A DNA stretch of 64,000 nt, taken from positions 1-64,000 of the forward strand of contig NZ_JACJKS010000007.1 in assembly GCF_016901695.1 (NCBI RefSeq), given 5' to 3'. Under the pieces are notes generated by a model, which was given only the letters and a program-made list of their open reading frames with translations, was not told the DNA's origin and ran no database searches. The stretch's first letter is position 1; the number at the start of each line of letters is the position of its first letter. This DNA is from Mordavella massiliensis. Lineage in GTDB: Bacteria > Bacillota > Clostridia > Lachnospirales > Lachnospiraceae. The position numbers and the translations under genes are program-made. This document shows, in pieces, positions 17,320-25,813 of the stretch.

Positions 17320-18879
17320 CTAGTCCGCTATCTTTGCCTGCCACAGCGTATAGATGCTTCCGGACGGATATACTGTATATCCTTCCAGATCCTTGTCATG
17401 GATGGAAATGTACGCCTGCTCTACCAGCACGTTGTACCACACATTGTCCGTCACGGACTGTGCGATGAACTGGTACTGAGCGGCCCTCTCCGCCTCGTCT
17501 GCGGTTGCCCGTCCGGCATTCAGCGCCGCATCGATCTCCGGATCGCTGAAGTTGCCGTAGTTGCTCGCGCCGTCGCTGTAGAACATGTCATACATACGGT
17601 CCGGATCCAGCTGATTCAGCCAGCCTGCGATCCATACCTGCAGGCTCCTCTGAGTCAGCGCTTCGGAGAAAGATGCCCACTCTGTCACTTCCACGTCTAC
17701 GTCCATACCAATCCCGTTCAGCTGGTTCTGTATATACTCGGCCACCTGGAATCGGCTCGTGTCATCGGAGTGTGTGGAGACGGTAAACGCAAGCGGCGTA
17801 CCGTCCTTATCGCGGATGCCGTCGCCGTCAGAGTCTACCCATCCGGCCTCATCCAGCACCGCCTCCGCCTTTGCCGTGTCGTACTCATAGTCTGTCAGGG
17901 ACTCGTCGTACGCCCAGGAGGAAGACAGGACCGGCGTCTTGCCCGGCGTATCCATTCCACTGTAGATGACGTCGGAAATGTTCTGCTTGTCCGTCATATA
18001 GGCGATCGCCTGGCGTACAGCCAGATCGCCGATGACTGGATCCGTCACGTTGAATCCCATATAGGTAAATCCAAGGCCCGGCACGTCATTCATGACCAGC
18101 TCATCATTATTCTCCACCAATTCCAGATCTGATGCAGTCAGCGGCGAGCACACAAAATCCACATCGCCGGACTCCAGGGAGGCAAGCCTGGTAGAGTTGT
18201 CGTTGATCACATACACGTTGATCGTCTCCGTCGCCGGATCCCCCTCCCAGTAGTCCTCGTTGGCCTTGAGCACGGTCTCGCTGTTCAGCGTATAGCTGTC
18301 CACCGCATAGGGACCGGTCCCGACCGGGGCAGTCCCAAAGGAAGCCGCATCGTCCATAGCGCCTTCCGGGATGATCCCCAGATCCATGTACGCCATCAGG
18401 GCGGAGTTTGCGGAATCCAGTGTAAATACAACAGTCAGGTCGTCCGGACAGGAGATGTCTGTGATCGCCACATACCGGTTCCGGTACGGCGCATTGTTTT
18501 CCTCGTTCAGGATCTCATCAAATGTATATTTTACATCTGCAGAGGTAAACTCTGATCCGTCATGGAACGTCACTCCTTCGCGAAGATAGAATGTATAGGT
18601 CAGTCCGTCCTCGGAGATGTCCCAGTCCTCCGCCAGCGCCGGCACGGCCACCTGCTCTTCGTCCAGGCGCACAAGCCCGTTGAAGATCAACTGCCCCACC
18701 CGGTTTCCCGTAGTATTGTTCGTCAGGATCGGATTGTACGTCTCCGCATCCACGTCCACCGCTATATTGATCTCATCCCGGTAACCGGAATCCCCGCCGC
18801 TGTCTCCTCCGCCTCCGCAGGCTGCCAGGGATGTGCACATGGCACACACAAGCAATGCTGCTACTAGTTTCCTTTTCAT
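17320..18879 (-). CDS. peptide-type ABC transporter substrate-binding lipoprotein
   Basis: A 519-residue protein with a lipoprotein signal peptide (MKRKLVAALLVCAMC, lipobox LAAC, acylated C21) followed by a GGGGDSGGDSG linker. The SBP_bac_5 fold is evident from the conserved GLTYTFYLREGVTFHDGSEF region near residue 100. It captures the substrate outside the membrane and delivers it to the permeases. It is the first gene of a nine-gene operon. This fold binds peptides, nickel, opines and sugars, so the ligand is not fixed by sequence. Confidence 0.93.
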   Translation of the reverse strand: MKRKLVAALLVCAMCTSLAACGGGGDSGGDSGYRDEINIAVDVDAETYNPILTNNTTGNRVGQLIFNGLVRLDEEQVAVPALAEDWDISEDGLTYTFYLREGVTFHDGSEFTSADVKYTFDEILNEENNAPYRNRYVAITDISCPDDLTVVFTLDSANSALMAYMDLGIIPEGAMDDAASFGTAPVGTGPYAVDSYTLNSETVLKANEDYWEGDPATETINVYVINDNSTRLASLESGDVDFVCSPLTASDLELVENNDELVMNDVPGLGFTYMGFNVTDPVIGDLAVRQAIAYMTDKQNISDVIYSGMDTPGKTPVLSSSWAYDESLTDYEYDTAKAEAVLDEAGWVDSDGDGIRDKDGTPLAFTVSTHSDDTSRFQVAEYIQNQLNGIGMDVDVEVTEWASFSEALTQRSLQVWIAGWLNQLDPDRMYDMFYSDGASNYGNFSDPEIDAALNAGRATADEAERAAQYQFIAQSVTDNVWYNVLVEQAYISIHDKDLEGYTVYPSGSIYTLWQAKIAD

Positions 18880-18939
18880 AAATTTCCTCCTTTCCTTTCA
18901 CCTGTATGGTGAGTACGCTGCCGTCTTTGGAATGCGATA

Positions 18940-18958
18940 TTTCAAACCTGATTTGAAA
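18940..18958. promoter_or_regulatory. inverted repeat in the leader of the peptide-type operon
   Basis: TTTCAAA and TTTGAAA arms, 5 bases apart, lie about 60 bases upstream of the binding-protein start and 80 bases downstream of the promoter. It is a candidate operator, for example for the XRE-cupin regulator encoded at the end of the operon. Confidence 0.4.
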
Positions 18959-19035
18959 CATCCGAATACAGATTATTTTAAAAAAATTTCAACTATATTC
19001 TTACTATTCCTAAAGATTGTTAAAATTTTGTACAA

Positions 19036-19064
19036 ATTATAGCACTTCATCTAAATAAAGTCAA
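19036..19064 (-). promoter_or_regulatory. promoter of the peptide-type transport and catabolism operon
   Basis: Minus strand: -35 TTGACT (19059-19064), 17-base spacer, -10 TATAAT (19036-19041), in a strongly AT-rich stretch (18960-19140). The leader is about 150 bases. No gene lies between 18880 and 19252. Confidence 0.8.
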
Positions 19065-19156
19065 TATTATAATGAATATTTCTTCTTTAAAATTAATTAA
19101 ATTTCATTATAGTAAATTTTCCCATTTTATTTCTGTGCACATAAAATACCATACAC

Positions 19157-19224
19157 AAAAAGGACAGATCCCTTCCGGGCATGCTCTGTAAGAGCATATC
19201 CGAAAGGAACCTGTCCCTCTTTTT
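19157..19224 (-). terminator. long hairpin terminator after nrdD
   Basis: A roughly 30-base-pair imperfect stem (AGGACAG with CTGTCC, and AGAGCA with TGCTCT at the tip) flanked by AAAAAGG on one side and CTCTTTTT on the other. It lies 28 bases past the nrdD stop and can work on both strands. Confidence 0.85.
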
Positions 19225-19252
19225 GCAGCAGATATCTGCCGTACTTTGCGCT

Positions 19253-21637
19253 TTATCCGCGCACGTACTTCCTTATATTCGACGCGTTCGTCAGCTTCTC
19301 CACGCCGCCCTCTTTCAGGACCACGAGGGTGGGGGCGGACAGGATCTGATACTTCCTCGCCATCTCCTTATTCTCCTCGGCGTCCACCACCTGATACTCC
19401 ACGCGCGCCTCCTCCAGGGCCCGCTTTGCGACCGCGCAGTTGGGGCACGTCTTCGTGGTAAAGAGCAGCCGGACTGCGCCTGCGTCCCCGGCTGCAGCAG
19501 CCGGCGCGGCCTGCGTCTTTTCCCCGGTCTGTCCTGCGTCTGCCTCCGCATGCCCGTGGAAGTGGGAATGGCTCAGGTCGTACACCTTCCTGTCCTTAAA
19601 CTCCTGCGCCTTGCCGTCGTTCCAGTTCTGCACCGGGCGGTAGTAGCCGGTGATGCGGCTGTACACCTCTGTCTTCTGTCCGCACTCCGGGCAGGTGTAG
19701 TGCTCGCCCGCAATGTAGCCGTGGTTCTTGCAGATGGAGTAGGTGGGCGACAGGGTGTAGTAGGGCAGCTTGTAGTTCTCGGCGATCTTGCGCACCAGGG
19801 AGGCTGCAGATTTCCAGGACGGCAGCTTCTCTCCCAGGAAAGCGTGGAAGACCGTGCCGGAGGTGTAGAGCGTCTGCAGGTCGTCCTGGATATCCAGGGC
19901 GTCAAAGATATCCTCCGTGTAACCCACCGGCAGATGGCTGCTGTTTGTGTAGTAGGGCGTACCGTCGCCCTCCGCCGCCGTGATGATATCCGGGAACTGC
20001 TCCACATCATGTTTGGCGAACCGGTAAGCCGTGGACTCTGCCGGCGTAGCCTCCAGGTTGTACAGGTCTCCGTACTCCTCCTGGTAGCTGGAGAGCCTCT
20101 CCCGCATATGGTTCAGCACCCGTTTGGAAAATTCCTGGGTCTCCGGGTGGGTCATGTCCTTACCGATCCACCGGGCGTTCAGGCCTGCCTCGTTCATGCC
20201 CACAAGGCCGATGGTGGAGAAATGGTTGTCAAAGCTTCCCAGATACCGCTTCGTGTAGGGGTAAAGCCCTCCCTCCAGAAGCTTTGTGATCACCGTGCGC
20301 TTCACATGGAGGGAGCGGGCCGAGATATCCATCAGCCTGTCCAGCCCCTTCATGAAGGCTTCCTCATTCTCCGAGCGGTACGCAAGCCTCGGCATGTTGA
20401 TGGTCACCACGCCCACGGAGCCGGTGCTCTCGCCGCTTCCGAAGAAGCCGCCGGATTTCCTTCTCAGCTCCCGCAGATCCAGACGCAGGCGGCAGCACAT
20501 GCTGCGCACGTCGCTCGGCTGCATGTCGCTGTTGATGTAGTTGGAGAAATACGGCGTTCCGTATTTGGACGTCATCTCAAAGAGAAGACGGTTGTTCTCT
20601 GTGTCGGACCAGTCAAAATCACTGGTGATGGAGTAGGTCGGGATGGGGTACTGGAACCCGCGCCCGTGGGCGTCGCCCTCGATCATGATCTCAATGAAGG
20701 CCTTGTTGACCATGTCCATCTCTTTTTTGCAGTCCCCGTAGGTGAAGTCCATCTCCTTCCCGCCCACGATGGCCGGCAGGTCCTTCAGATCGTCCGGCAC
20801 GGTCCAGTCCAGGGTGATGTTGGAGAAAGGCGCCTGGGTGCCCCAGCGTGAGGGCGTGTTCACGCCGTAGATGAAGGATTCGATGCACTTCTTCACCCCC
20901 TCGTAATCCAGGTTGTCTGTCCGCACAAAGGGCGCCAGGTACGTGTCGAAGGAGGAGAACGCCTGGGCCCCCGCCCACTCGTTCTGCATGATCCCCAGGA
21001 AGTTCACCATCTGGTTGCACAGCACGCTCAGATGCTTGGCGGGTGAGGAGGATATCTTCCCCGGGATCCCTCCCAGCCCCTCCTGGATGAGCTGCTTTAA
21101 GGACCAGCCCGCGCAGTAGCCGGTCAGCATGGACAGGTCGTGGATGTGGATATCCGCGTTCCTGTGTGCCTGCCCGATCTCCTCATCGTAGATCTCGGAG
21201 AGCCAGTAGTTGGCCGTGATGGCGCCGGAGTTGCTGAGGATCAGCCCGCCCACGGAGTAGGTGACGGTGGAGTTCTCCTTCACGCGCCAGTCGTTGATAT
21301 TGACGTAGTTGTCCACGATCTCCTTGTAGTTCAGCATGGTGGAATTCAGGTTGCGGATCTTCTCCCGGTTCTTTCTGTATAAAATGTAGGCTTTCGCCAC
21401 ATCCCCGTAACCGGCCTGCACAAGGACGCTCTCCACGCTGTCCTGGATCTCCTCCACCTGGATGCGGTCTTTTTTGATCTTCGGCTCAAAATCCGCCGTC
21501 ACTTTCAAAGCCAGCATATCGATGATGCTGGGGTGATACTGCTTCTCCACCGCGTCGAATGCTTTCGTCACTGCGGCCGCGATCTTGGCAATGTCGAACT
21601 CTGCGATCTGGCCGTCTCTTTTTACTACCTGGTACAT
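19253..21637 (-). CDS. nrdD: anaerobic class III ribonucleotide reductase with fused redoxin domain
   Basis: A 794-residue enzyme. An N-terminal ATP-cone (KRDGQIAEFDIAKIAAAVTK) controls allostery; the barrel domain follows. The C-terminal region has the zinc cysteines (CKNHGYIAGEHYTCPECGQ) and the glycyl-radical loop RITGYYRP (G664). After an alanine-rich linker, residues 720-794 form a glutaredoxin/NrdH-like domain with active site KTCPNCAVAK and the cis-proline region SAPTLVV. Class III enzymes reduce ribonucleotides anaerobically; formate-independent forms use a redoxin, and here it appears to be covalently attached. ATG 21637 follows GGGAGG. The promoter and NrdR boxes are upstream, and nrdG lies beyond them. 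Confidence 0.95.
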   Translation of the reverse strand: MYQVVKRDGQIAEFDIAKIAAAVTKAFDAVEKQYHPSIIDMLALKVTADFEPKIKKDRIQVEEIQDSVESVLVQAGYGDVAKAYILYRKNREKIRNLNSTMLNYKEIVDNYVNINDWRVKENSTVTYSVGGLILSNSGAITANYWLSEIYDEEIGQAHRNADIHIHDLSMLTGYCAGWSLKQLIQEGLGGIPGKISSSPAKHLSVLCNQMVNFLGIMQNEWAGAQAFSSFDTYLAPFVRTDNLDYEGVKKCIESFIYGVNTPSRWGTQAPFSNITLDWTVPDDLKDLPAIVGGKEMDFTYGDCKKEMDMVNKAFIEIMIEGDAHGRGFQYPIPTYSITSDFDWSDTENNRLLFEMTSKYGTPYFSNYINSDMQPSDVRSMCCRLRLDLRELRRKSGGFFGSGESTGSVGVVTINMPRLAYRSENEEAFMKGLDRLMDISARSLHVKRTVITKLLEGGLYPYTKRYLGSFDNHFSTIGLVGMNEAGLNARWIGKDMTHPETQEFSKRVLNHMRERLSSYQEEYGDLYNLEATPAESTAYRFAKHDVEQFPDIITAAEGDGTPYYTNSSHLPVGYTEDIFDALDIQDDLQTLYTSGTVFHAFLGEKLPSWKSAASLVRKIAENYKLPYYTLSPTYSICKNHGYIAGEHYTCPECGQKTEVYSRITGYYRPVQNWNDGKAQEFKDRKVYDLSHSHFHGHAEADAGQTGEKTQAAPAAAAGDAGAVRLLFTTKTCPNCAVAKRALEEARVEYQVVDAEENKEMARKYQILSAPTLVVLKEGGVEKLTNASNIRKYVRG

Positions 21638-21699
21638 CTGTATATAACCTCCCAATCCTCTTGTGTGATCCATCCGTTCTCGTTTGTCCCGGTTCCTCT

Positions 21700-21729
21700 A
21701 TCATAGCACTGCCCCCTTGGGGCCGTCAA
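21700..21729 (-). promoter_or_regulatory. promoter of nrdD
   Basis: Minus strand: -35 TTGACG (21724-21729), 18-base spacer, -10 TATGAT (21700-21705). It lies directly downstream of the paired NrdR-type boxes. Confidence 0.75.
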
Positions 21730-21737
21730 TAAAAAAC

Positions 21738-21784
21738 AACAACATCTTGTGTGATATATTTTTCCACCCACACAACATGTTGTT
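21738..21784. promoter_or_regulatory. paired NrdR boxes
   Basis: Two near-identical 14-base motifs occur in opposite orientation: ACACAAGATGTTGT (minus strand, 21739-21752) and ACACAACATGTTGT (plus strand, 21770-21783). Their centres are 31 bases apart, the three-turn spacing expected for the ribonucleotide reductase repressor NrdR. They sit just upstream of the nrdD -35 box. Confidence 0.75.
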
Positions 21785-21806
21785 ATTATGTACTCTTTCT
21801 ATGTGA

Positions 21807-22535
21807 CTACACGCCGCGGATCTGCGCAGTTTCCACGTATTTCTTCACGATCTCCAGCGCCTGTTCCAGGATGCTCCGGTCGTAGGCGTGCAGTCCGGAC
21901 CCGATGAGGTGGCCGGAATCCACGAACTGCTGCAGGTAGTACCGCTGCGCCCCCGCGATCCACTGCCCCATGGCTTCAAAATCCGCCTTCCGGTGGAATT
22001 CCCGCACCACCGTCGTCCGGAATTCATAGGGCACGGCTCCCCCGAGAAGGAAGCGGATGCTCCGGTCCACGTCCCCCACGTCAAAATCCCGGATCCCCAC
22101 CGTGGCGCCGTAGCCTTCGGGGGAATTCTTCAGATCCATGGCCACATAGTCCAGAAGTCCCTGCCCCGCCAGCTCACAAAGCCGCTCCGGCATGCTGCCG
22201 TTGGTGTCCAGCTTCACAAGGTAGCCCATCTTCTTTATTTCGCCTATAAACGCTGCCAGGTCCGGCTGCAGCAGCGGCTCCCCGCCGCTTACGCAGACGC
22301 CGTCCAGCACGCCTCTTCGTTTCTCGAGGAAGGACAGCACCTCCTCTTCCGGGATCTCAGGCCGCGCCTTCCCTCCCAAGACAAGCTCCGCATTGTGGCA
22401 GAACGGGCAGCGGAAATTGCACCCGCCCGCAAATACCGTACAGGCCACTTTGCCCGGATAATCAAGAAGCGTCAGCTTCTGTATGCCGCATATCTGCAAA
22501 AAATCTACCTCCTCTGACCCCTGTTTTTTCTTCAT
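21807..22535 (-). CDS. nrdG: anaerobic ribonucleotide reductase activating protein (radical SAM)
   Basis: A 242-residue radical SAM enzyme with the cluster motif CNFRCPFCHN (CX3CX2C, residues about 39-46) after LTLLDYPGKVACTVFAGG, and SGGEPLLQPDL for SAM binding. It generates the glycyl radical on NrdD using S-adenosylmethionine. The N-terminus and length match the NrdG2-like long form common in clostridia. It is encoded before nrdD on the same strand but with a 170-base gap containing the nrdD promoter. Confidence 0.9.
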   Translation of the reverse strand: MKKKQGSEEVDFLQICGIQKLTLLDYPGKVACTVFAGGCNFRCPFCHNAELVLGGKARPEIPEEEVLSFLEKRRGVLDGVCVSGGEPLLQPDLAAFIGEIKKMGYLVKLDTNGSMPERLCELAGQGLLDYVAMDLKNSPEGYGATVGIRDFDVGDVDRSIRFLLGGAVPYEFRTTVVREFHRKADFEAMGQWIAGAQRYYLQQFVDSGHLIGSGLHAYDRSILEQALEIVKKYVETAQIRGV

Positions 22536-22582
22536 TTTTCACATTTCACAGACTATAGTAGCATATTTTTCTGAAAATGAGA

Positions 22583-22611
22583 ATGACAAACGCAGCATTT
22601 TGCCGTATAAT
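22583..22611 (+). promoter_or_regulatory. promoter of the lrp-aminotransferase pair
   Basis: -35 ATGACA (22583-22588), 17-base spacer, -10 TATAAT (22606-22611). It faces the nrdG gene on the other strand. Confidence 0.7.
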
Positions 22612-22648
22612 ACCTTTTATACGCGCAAAAAGGAGGACAGTATGTCAT

Positions 22649-23140
22649 ATGGAAAAGATCAGAGAACAGATCCTGCTCACGCTTGAGACAAACAGCAGGA
22701 TCGACCTGAAAGAACTGGCCGTGCTTCTCGGGACAGACGAAGCCACCGTGGCAAACGAGGTGGCTGACATGGAGAAGGAACACATCATCTGCGGCTATCA
22801 TACACTCATTGACTGGGACCGGGCAGGGGCGGAGGAAGTCAACGCCCTCATCGAAGTGCGGGTGACTCCCCAGCGGGATCAGGGATTCGACCGGGTGGCG
22901 GAGCGCATCTGCAACTACCCGGAGGTGTCCGCCGTGTACCTCATCTCCGGCGGCTACGACCTGCTCGTCACCATCGAGGGCAAGACGCTGCAGGAAATCT
23001 CCCGCTTTGTCTCCGGAAAGCTCTCCCCCATCGAGGAGGTCATCAGCACAGCCACCTATTTCATTCTGAAGAAATATAAGGACCACGGGACCATACTCGA
23101 AAAAAAGACTAAAGGAGAAAGGATGCTGATCACACCATGA
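22649..23140 (+). CDS. Lrp/AsnC-family transcriptional regulator
   Basis: A 163-residue protein: an N-terminal helix-turn-helix (ILLTLETNSRIDLKELAVLL, DEATVANEVADMEKE) and a C-terminal RAM/Lrp ligand domain (NALIEVRVTPQRDQGFDRVA, SAVYLISGGYDLLVTIEGKT). AAGGAGG lies 12 bases upstream of ATG 22649, longer than usual; a second ATG at 22642 opens only a 14-codon frame. The stop overlaps the aminotransferase start by four bases (ATGA), so the pair is translationally coupled, as seen for patA-type genes in Bacilli. It probably senses amino acids and regulates its partner. Confidence 0.9.
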   Translation: MEKIREQILLTLETNSRIDLKELAVLLGTDEATVANEVADMEKEHIICGYHTLIDWDRAGAEEVNALIEVRVTPQRDQGFDRVAERICNYPEVSAVYLISGGYDLLVTIEGKTLQEISRFVSGKLSPIEEVISTATYFILKKYKDHGTILEKKTKGERMLITP

Positions 23141-24303
23141 CAAGAGACCCATTATCCAGAAAAGCCGTTTCCCTGGCTCCCTCCGGGATCCGGAAATTCT
23201 TTGACGTTGTAAGCGAGATGGAGGACGCCATCTCCCTGGGCGTAGGCGAGCCGGACTTTGACACGCCCTGGCGCGTCCGGGAGGAGGGCATCTACTCCCT
23301 GGAGAGAGGACGCACTTTCTACACGTCCAACGCAGGGCTGCGGGAGCTGAAGGAGGAGATCAGCCGCTACCTGGACCGCACCATACAGACCCACTATGAC
23401 CCGGCCGGGGAAGTGCTGGTCACCGTGGGCGGCAGCGAGGCCATCGACCTGGCCTTCCGGGCCATGCTGGACGCGGGCGATGAAGTCCTCATCCCCCAGC
23501 CGAGCTACGTATCCTACCTGCCCTGCGCCGTGCTGGCGGACGGCGTGCCCGTGACCATCCCCCTGCAGGAGAAGAACGACTTCCGCCTGACCCGGGAGGA
23601 GCTGGAGGCAGCCATCACGCCCCGGACAAAGATCCTGGTGCTCCCCTTCCCCAACAACCCCACCGGGGCAGTCATGACGAAGGAGGATCTCGCCCCCATC
23701 GCCGAGGCGGTGATCGGGCACGACCTCTACGTCGTCTCCGATGAGATCTACGCAGAGCTCACCTACGGCGGCGCCCACTGCTCCATCGCCTCCCTGCCCG
23801 GCATGCGGGAGCGGACTCTTGTCATCAACGGGTTCTCCAAGGGCTTTGCCATGACCGGCTGGCGGCTCGGCTACGTGTGCGGCCCGGCCCGGATCGTGGA
23901 GCAGATGACCAAGATCCACCAGTACGCCATCATGTGCGCCCCCACCACCAGCCAGTACGCGGCTGTGGAGGCGCTGAAAAACTGCGGGCCCGACGTGGAG
24001 CGGATGCGGGAGTCCTACAACCAGCGGCGCCGGTTCCTCATGAGCGCCTTCCGGAAGATGGGGCTCTCCTGCTTTGAGCCGTACGGCGCTTTCTACGCTT
24101 TCCCCTCCATCCGGGAATTCGGCATGACTTCCGAGGAGTTCGCCACGCGCTTCCTCCAGGAGGAGAAGGTGGCCGTCGTTCCGGGCACCGCCTTCGGGGA
24201 CTGCGGGGAAGGATTCCTGCGGATCTCCTACGCCTACTCCCTGGAGGACCTGAAAGAGGCCCTGGGGCGGCTGGAGCGGTTCATCGCGCGGCTGCGGGGA
24301 TAG
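23137..24303 (+). CDS. class I/II PLP-dependent aminotransferase (PatA/AspC-like)
   Basis: A 388-residue enzyme. Recognisable elements are SLGVGEPDFDTPW (N-terminal), GGSEAIDLAFRAMLDAGDEV (PLP-phosphate region), PFPNNPTGAVMTKEDL, VVSDEIYAELTYG and the PLP-lysine motif NGFSKGFAMTGWRLGYV. This is the subgroup Ib of aspartate, aromatic and LL-diaminopimelate/N-acetyl-LL-diaminopimelate aminotransferases; PatA of Bacillus acts in lysine synthesis. The Lrp gene in front supports an amino acid-related role. The exact substrate cannot be told from the sequence. Confidence 0.9.
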   Translation: MTRDPLSRKAVSLAPSGIRKFFDVVSEMEDAISLGVGEPDFDTPWRVREEGIYSLERGRTFYTSNAGLRELKEEISRYLDRTIQTHYDPAGEVLVTVGGSEAIDLAFRAMLDAGDEVLIPQPSYVSYLPCAVLADGVPVTIPLQEKNDFRLTREELEAAITPRTKILVLPFPNNPTGAVMTKEDLAPIAEAVIGHDLYVVSDEIYAELTYGGAHCSIASLPGMRERTLVINGFSKGFAMTGWRLGYVCGPARIVEQMTKIHQYAIMCAPTTSQYAAVEALKNCGPDVERMRESYNQRRRFLMSAFRKMGLSCFEPYGAFYAFPSIREFGMTSEEFATRFLQEEKVAVVPGTAFGDCGEGFLRISYAYSLEDLKEALGRLERFIARLRG

Positions 24304-24315
24304 GTCCGGTCGCTT

Positions 24316-25560
24316 TTAGTCCGCAGCCCTGCGGTTCCGGCTGACCGACACCCGGAACAGGACAAATCCCACAGCGAACACAACAGCCAGCACGGACACG
24401 CCCATGTTCGTGCTGCCTGTGATCTGGGACACCACGCCCACAAGCGTCGTGCCGATGAAGGACGCGCCCTTGCCGCATATATCCAGGATGCCGAAGTACT
24501 CGCCCGACTTCTCCGGCGGGATCAGTTTGGCGAAATGGGACCGGGAGAGGGCCTGGATCCCGCCCTGGAAGAGGCCCACGCACACAGCCAGCACCCAGAA
24601 CTGGGCCTGGGTCGCCAGGAACATGGCGTAGACAGCGATGGCTGTGTAGGCCAGGATGCAGACGGTGATCAGGTTCTCGGAGCGGTTCTTCTTCGTCAGC
24701 TTCCCGAAGGCGATGGCCGAGGGAAACGCCACCACCTGAGTCACAAGGAGGGCCAGGAGAAGGCCTGTCGTGTCAAGTCCCAGCGCCGTCCCGTAGGCGG
24801 TTGCCATGTCGATGATGGTGTACACGCCGTCGATATAGAAGAAGTAGGCGAGAAGGAAGAGCAGCACCTTCCGGTCCCGGGCCAGCTCTTTTAAGGTGCG
24901 CCACAGGCGCACAAAGCTCTCCGCCGCCATGCCCGGCTCCTTCTCCACATAGTGGATCTGCCTGTACCGGCGCAGCAGCGGGGTGGAGGCGAGAAGCCAC
25001 CAGAGGGCCACAAGGAGGAAGGAGACGCCCATGGCCGCCTGCATGGTGAGGCCGAGGCTTCCTGCCCCCAGCACGATGCCGAGGCTTACGATGAACGGGA
25101 TGCAACTGCCGATGTACCCCCAGGCATACCCCTGGGAGGAGACGTCGTCCAGCCGCTCCGGCTCCGTCACGTCATGGAGCATGGAATCGTAGAATACGAG
25201 GCTGGAGGAATAGCCGATCCGGGCGATCACGAAGATAACAAGGAAGGTAAGCCAGGTGGCGGCCACACCCATGGCCACGCAGCCGGCGACGCCCACCAGC
25301 ACGGAGACAAGGAAGACTTTCTTCTTATAGTTCTTCGTGTCCGCCACCGCGCCGAACACCGGGCCGATGACAGCCACGGCCAGGGTAGCCGCAGAGGCCG
25401 CGTACCCCCAGTAGGCGAGGTAGGTGACAGAGGAAAGTCCCGCCTCCTCCGCCAGATAGTTGAAGTAGATCGGTATGATGGTGGAGATGAGCAGCACAAA
25501 GGCTGAATTTCCCACATCATAGAGGATCCACGCTCTCTCGAGCGGCGTGTAATTCTTCAT
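24316..25560 (-). CDS. UMF1-family (Atg22-like) MFS transporter
   Basis: A 414-residue membrane protein with about 12 helices. The N-terminus LERAWILYDVGNSAFVLLIS is the UMF1 signature, and NKKVFLVSVLVGVAGCVAMG-like and VQAFSRS-like (IQALSRSHFAKLIPPEKSG) motifs place it in the Atg22-like subgroup. Such proteins are thought to export or import amino acids or related small molecules. Convergent with the aminotransferase, 12 bases apart. Its promoter is divergent from the hyd operon. Confidence 0.85.
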   Translation of the reverse strand: MKNYTPLERAWILYDVGNSAFVLLISTIIPIYFNYLAEEAGLSSVTYLAYWGYAASAATLAVAVIGPVFGAVADTKNYKKKVFLVSVLVGVAGCVAMGVAATWLTFLVIFVIARIGYSSSLVFYDSMLHDVTEPERLDDVSSQGYAWGYIGSCIPFIVSLGIVLGAGSLGLTMQAAMGVSFLLVALWWLLASTPLLRRYRQIHYVEKEPGMAAESFVRLWRTLKELARDRKVLLFLLAYFFYIDGVYTIIDMATAYGTALGLDTTGLLLALLVTQVVAFPSAIAFGKLTKKNRSENLITVCILAYTAIAVYAMFLATQAQFWVLAVCVGLFQGGIQALSRSHFAKLIPPEKSGEYFGILDICGKGASFIGTTLVGVVSQITGSTNMGVSVLAVVFAVGFVLFRVSVSRNRRAAD

Positions 25561-25605
25561 AGTTCTCTACTCTCCTTTATCCGATAGATCTGCACATACT
25601 TTTTC

Positions 25606-25633
25606 AGTATACTCCCGGTTTTTAAATTTGCAA
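25606..25633 (-). promoter_or_regulatory. promoter of the UMF1 transporter gene
   Basis: Minus strand: -35 TTGCAA (25628-25633), 16-base spacer, -10 TATACT (25606-25611). Confidence 0.55.
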
Positions 25634-25662
25634 ACAGGAAACTGTAAAGTTTGTGTAAAGTA

Positions 25663-25813
25663 TTCCTATTTCCCCTGTTTCATGCTATAATAGACAGGAA
25701 TTACGTACTGATTGCAAAGGGCCGCACCTGAGCAAAAAGGCGCATGGACAAACAGACAGTGGGAGTATTGTATTCTTATATAAGGTCTGCGCCGCGTGCG
25801 CAGGCCTTTTTCA
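25663..25813 (+). promoter_or_regulatory. hydE leader with promoter and intrinsic terminator
   Basis: A -10 TATAAT (25686-25691) with a poor -35 (TTCCTA, 25663) starts a transcript of about 115 bases that ends in a strong terminator (AAGG.CTGCGC with GCGCAG.CCTT, 25782-25808, then TTTTT). hydE begins 85 bases later. The layout is that of an attenuator or a small RNA. I do not recognise a known riboswitch consensus in the intervening sequence. Confidence 0.6.

Noticed and set aside
19181-20851. A plus-strand frame of 556 codons opposite nrdD
   Set aside because: The nrdD motifs on the other strand are unambiguous.
25692-25780. TPP, fluoride or preQ1 riboswitch before hydE
   Set aside because: None of their conserved cores is present.
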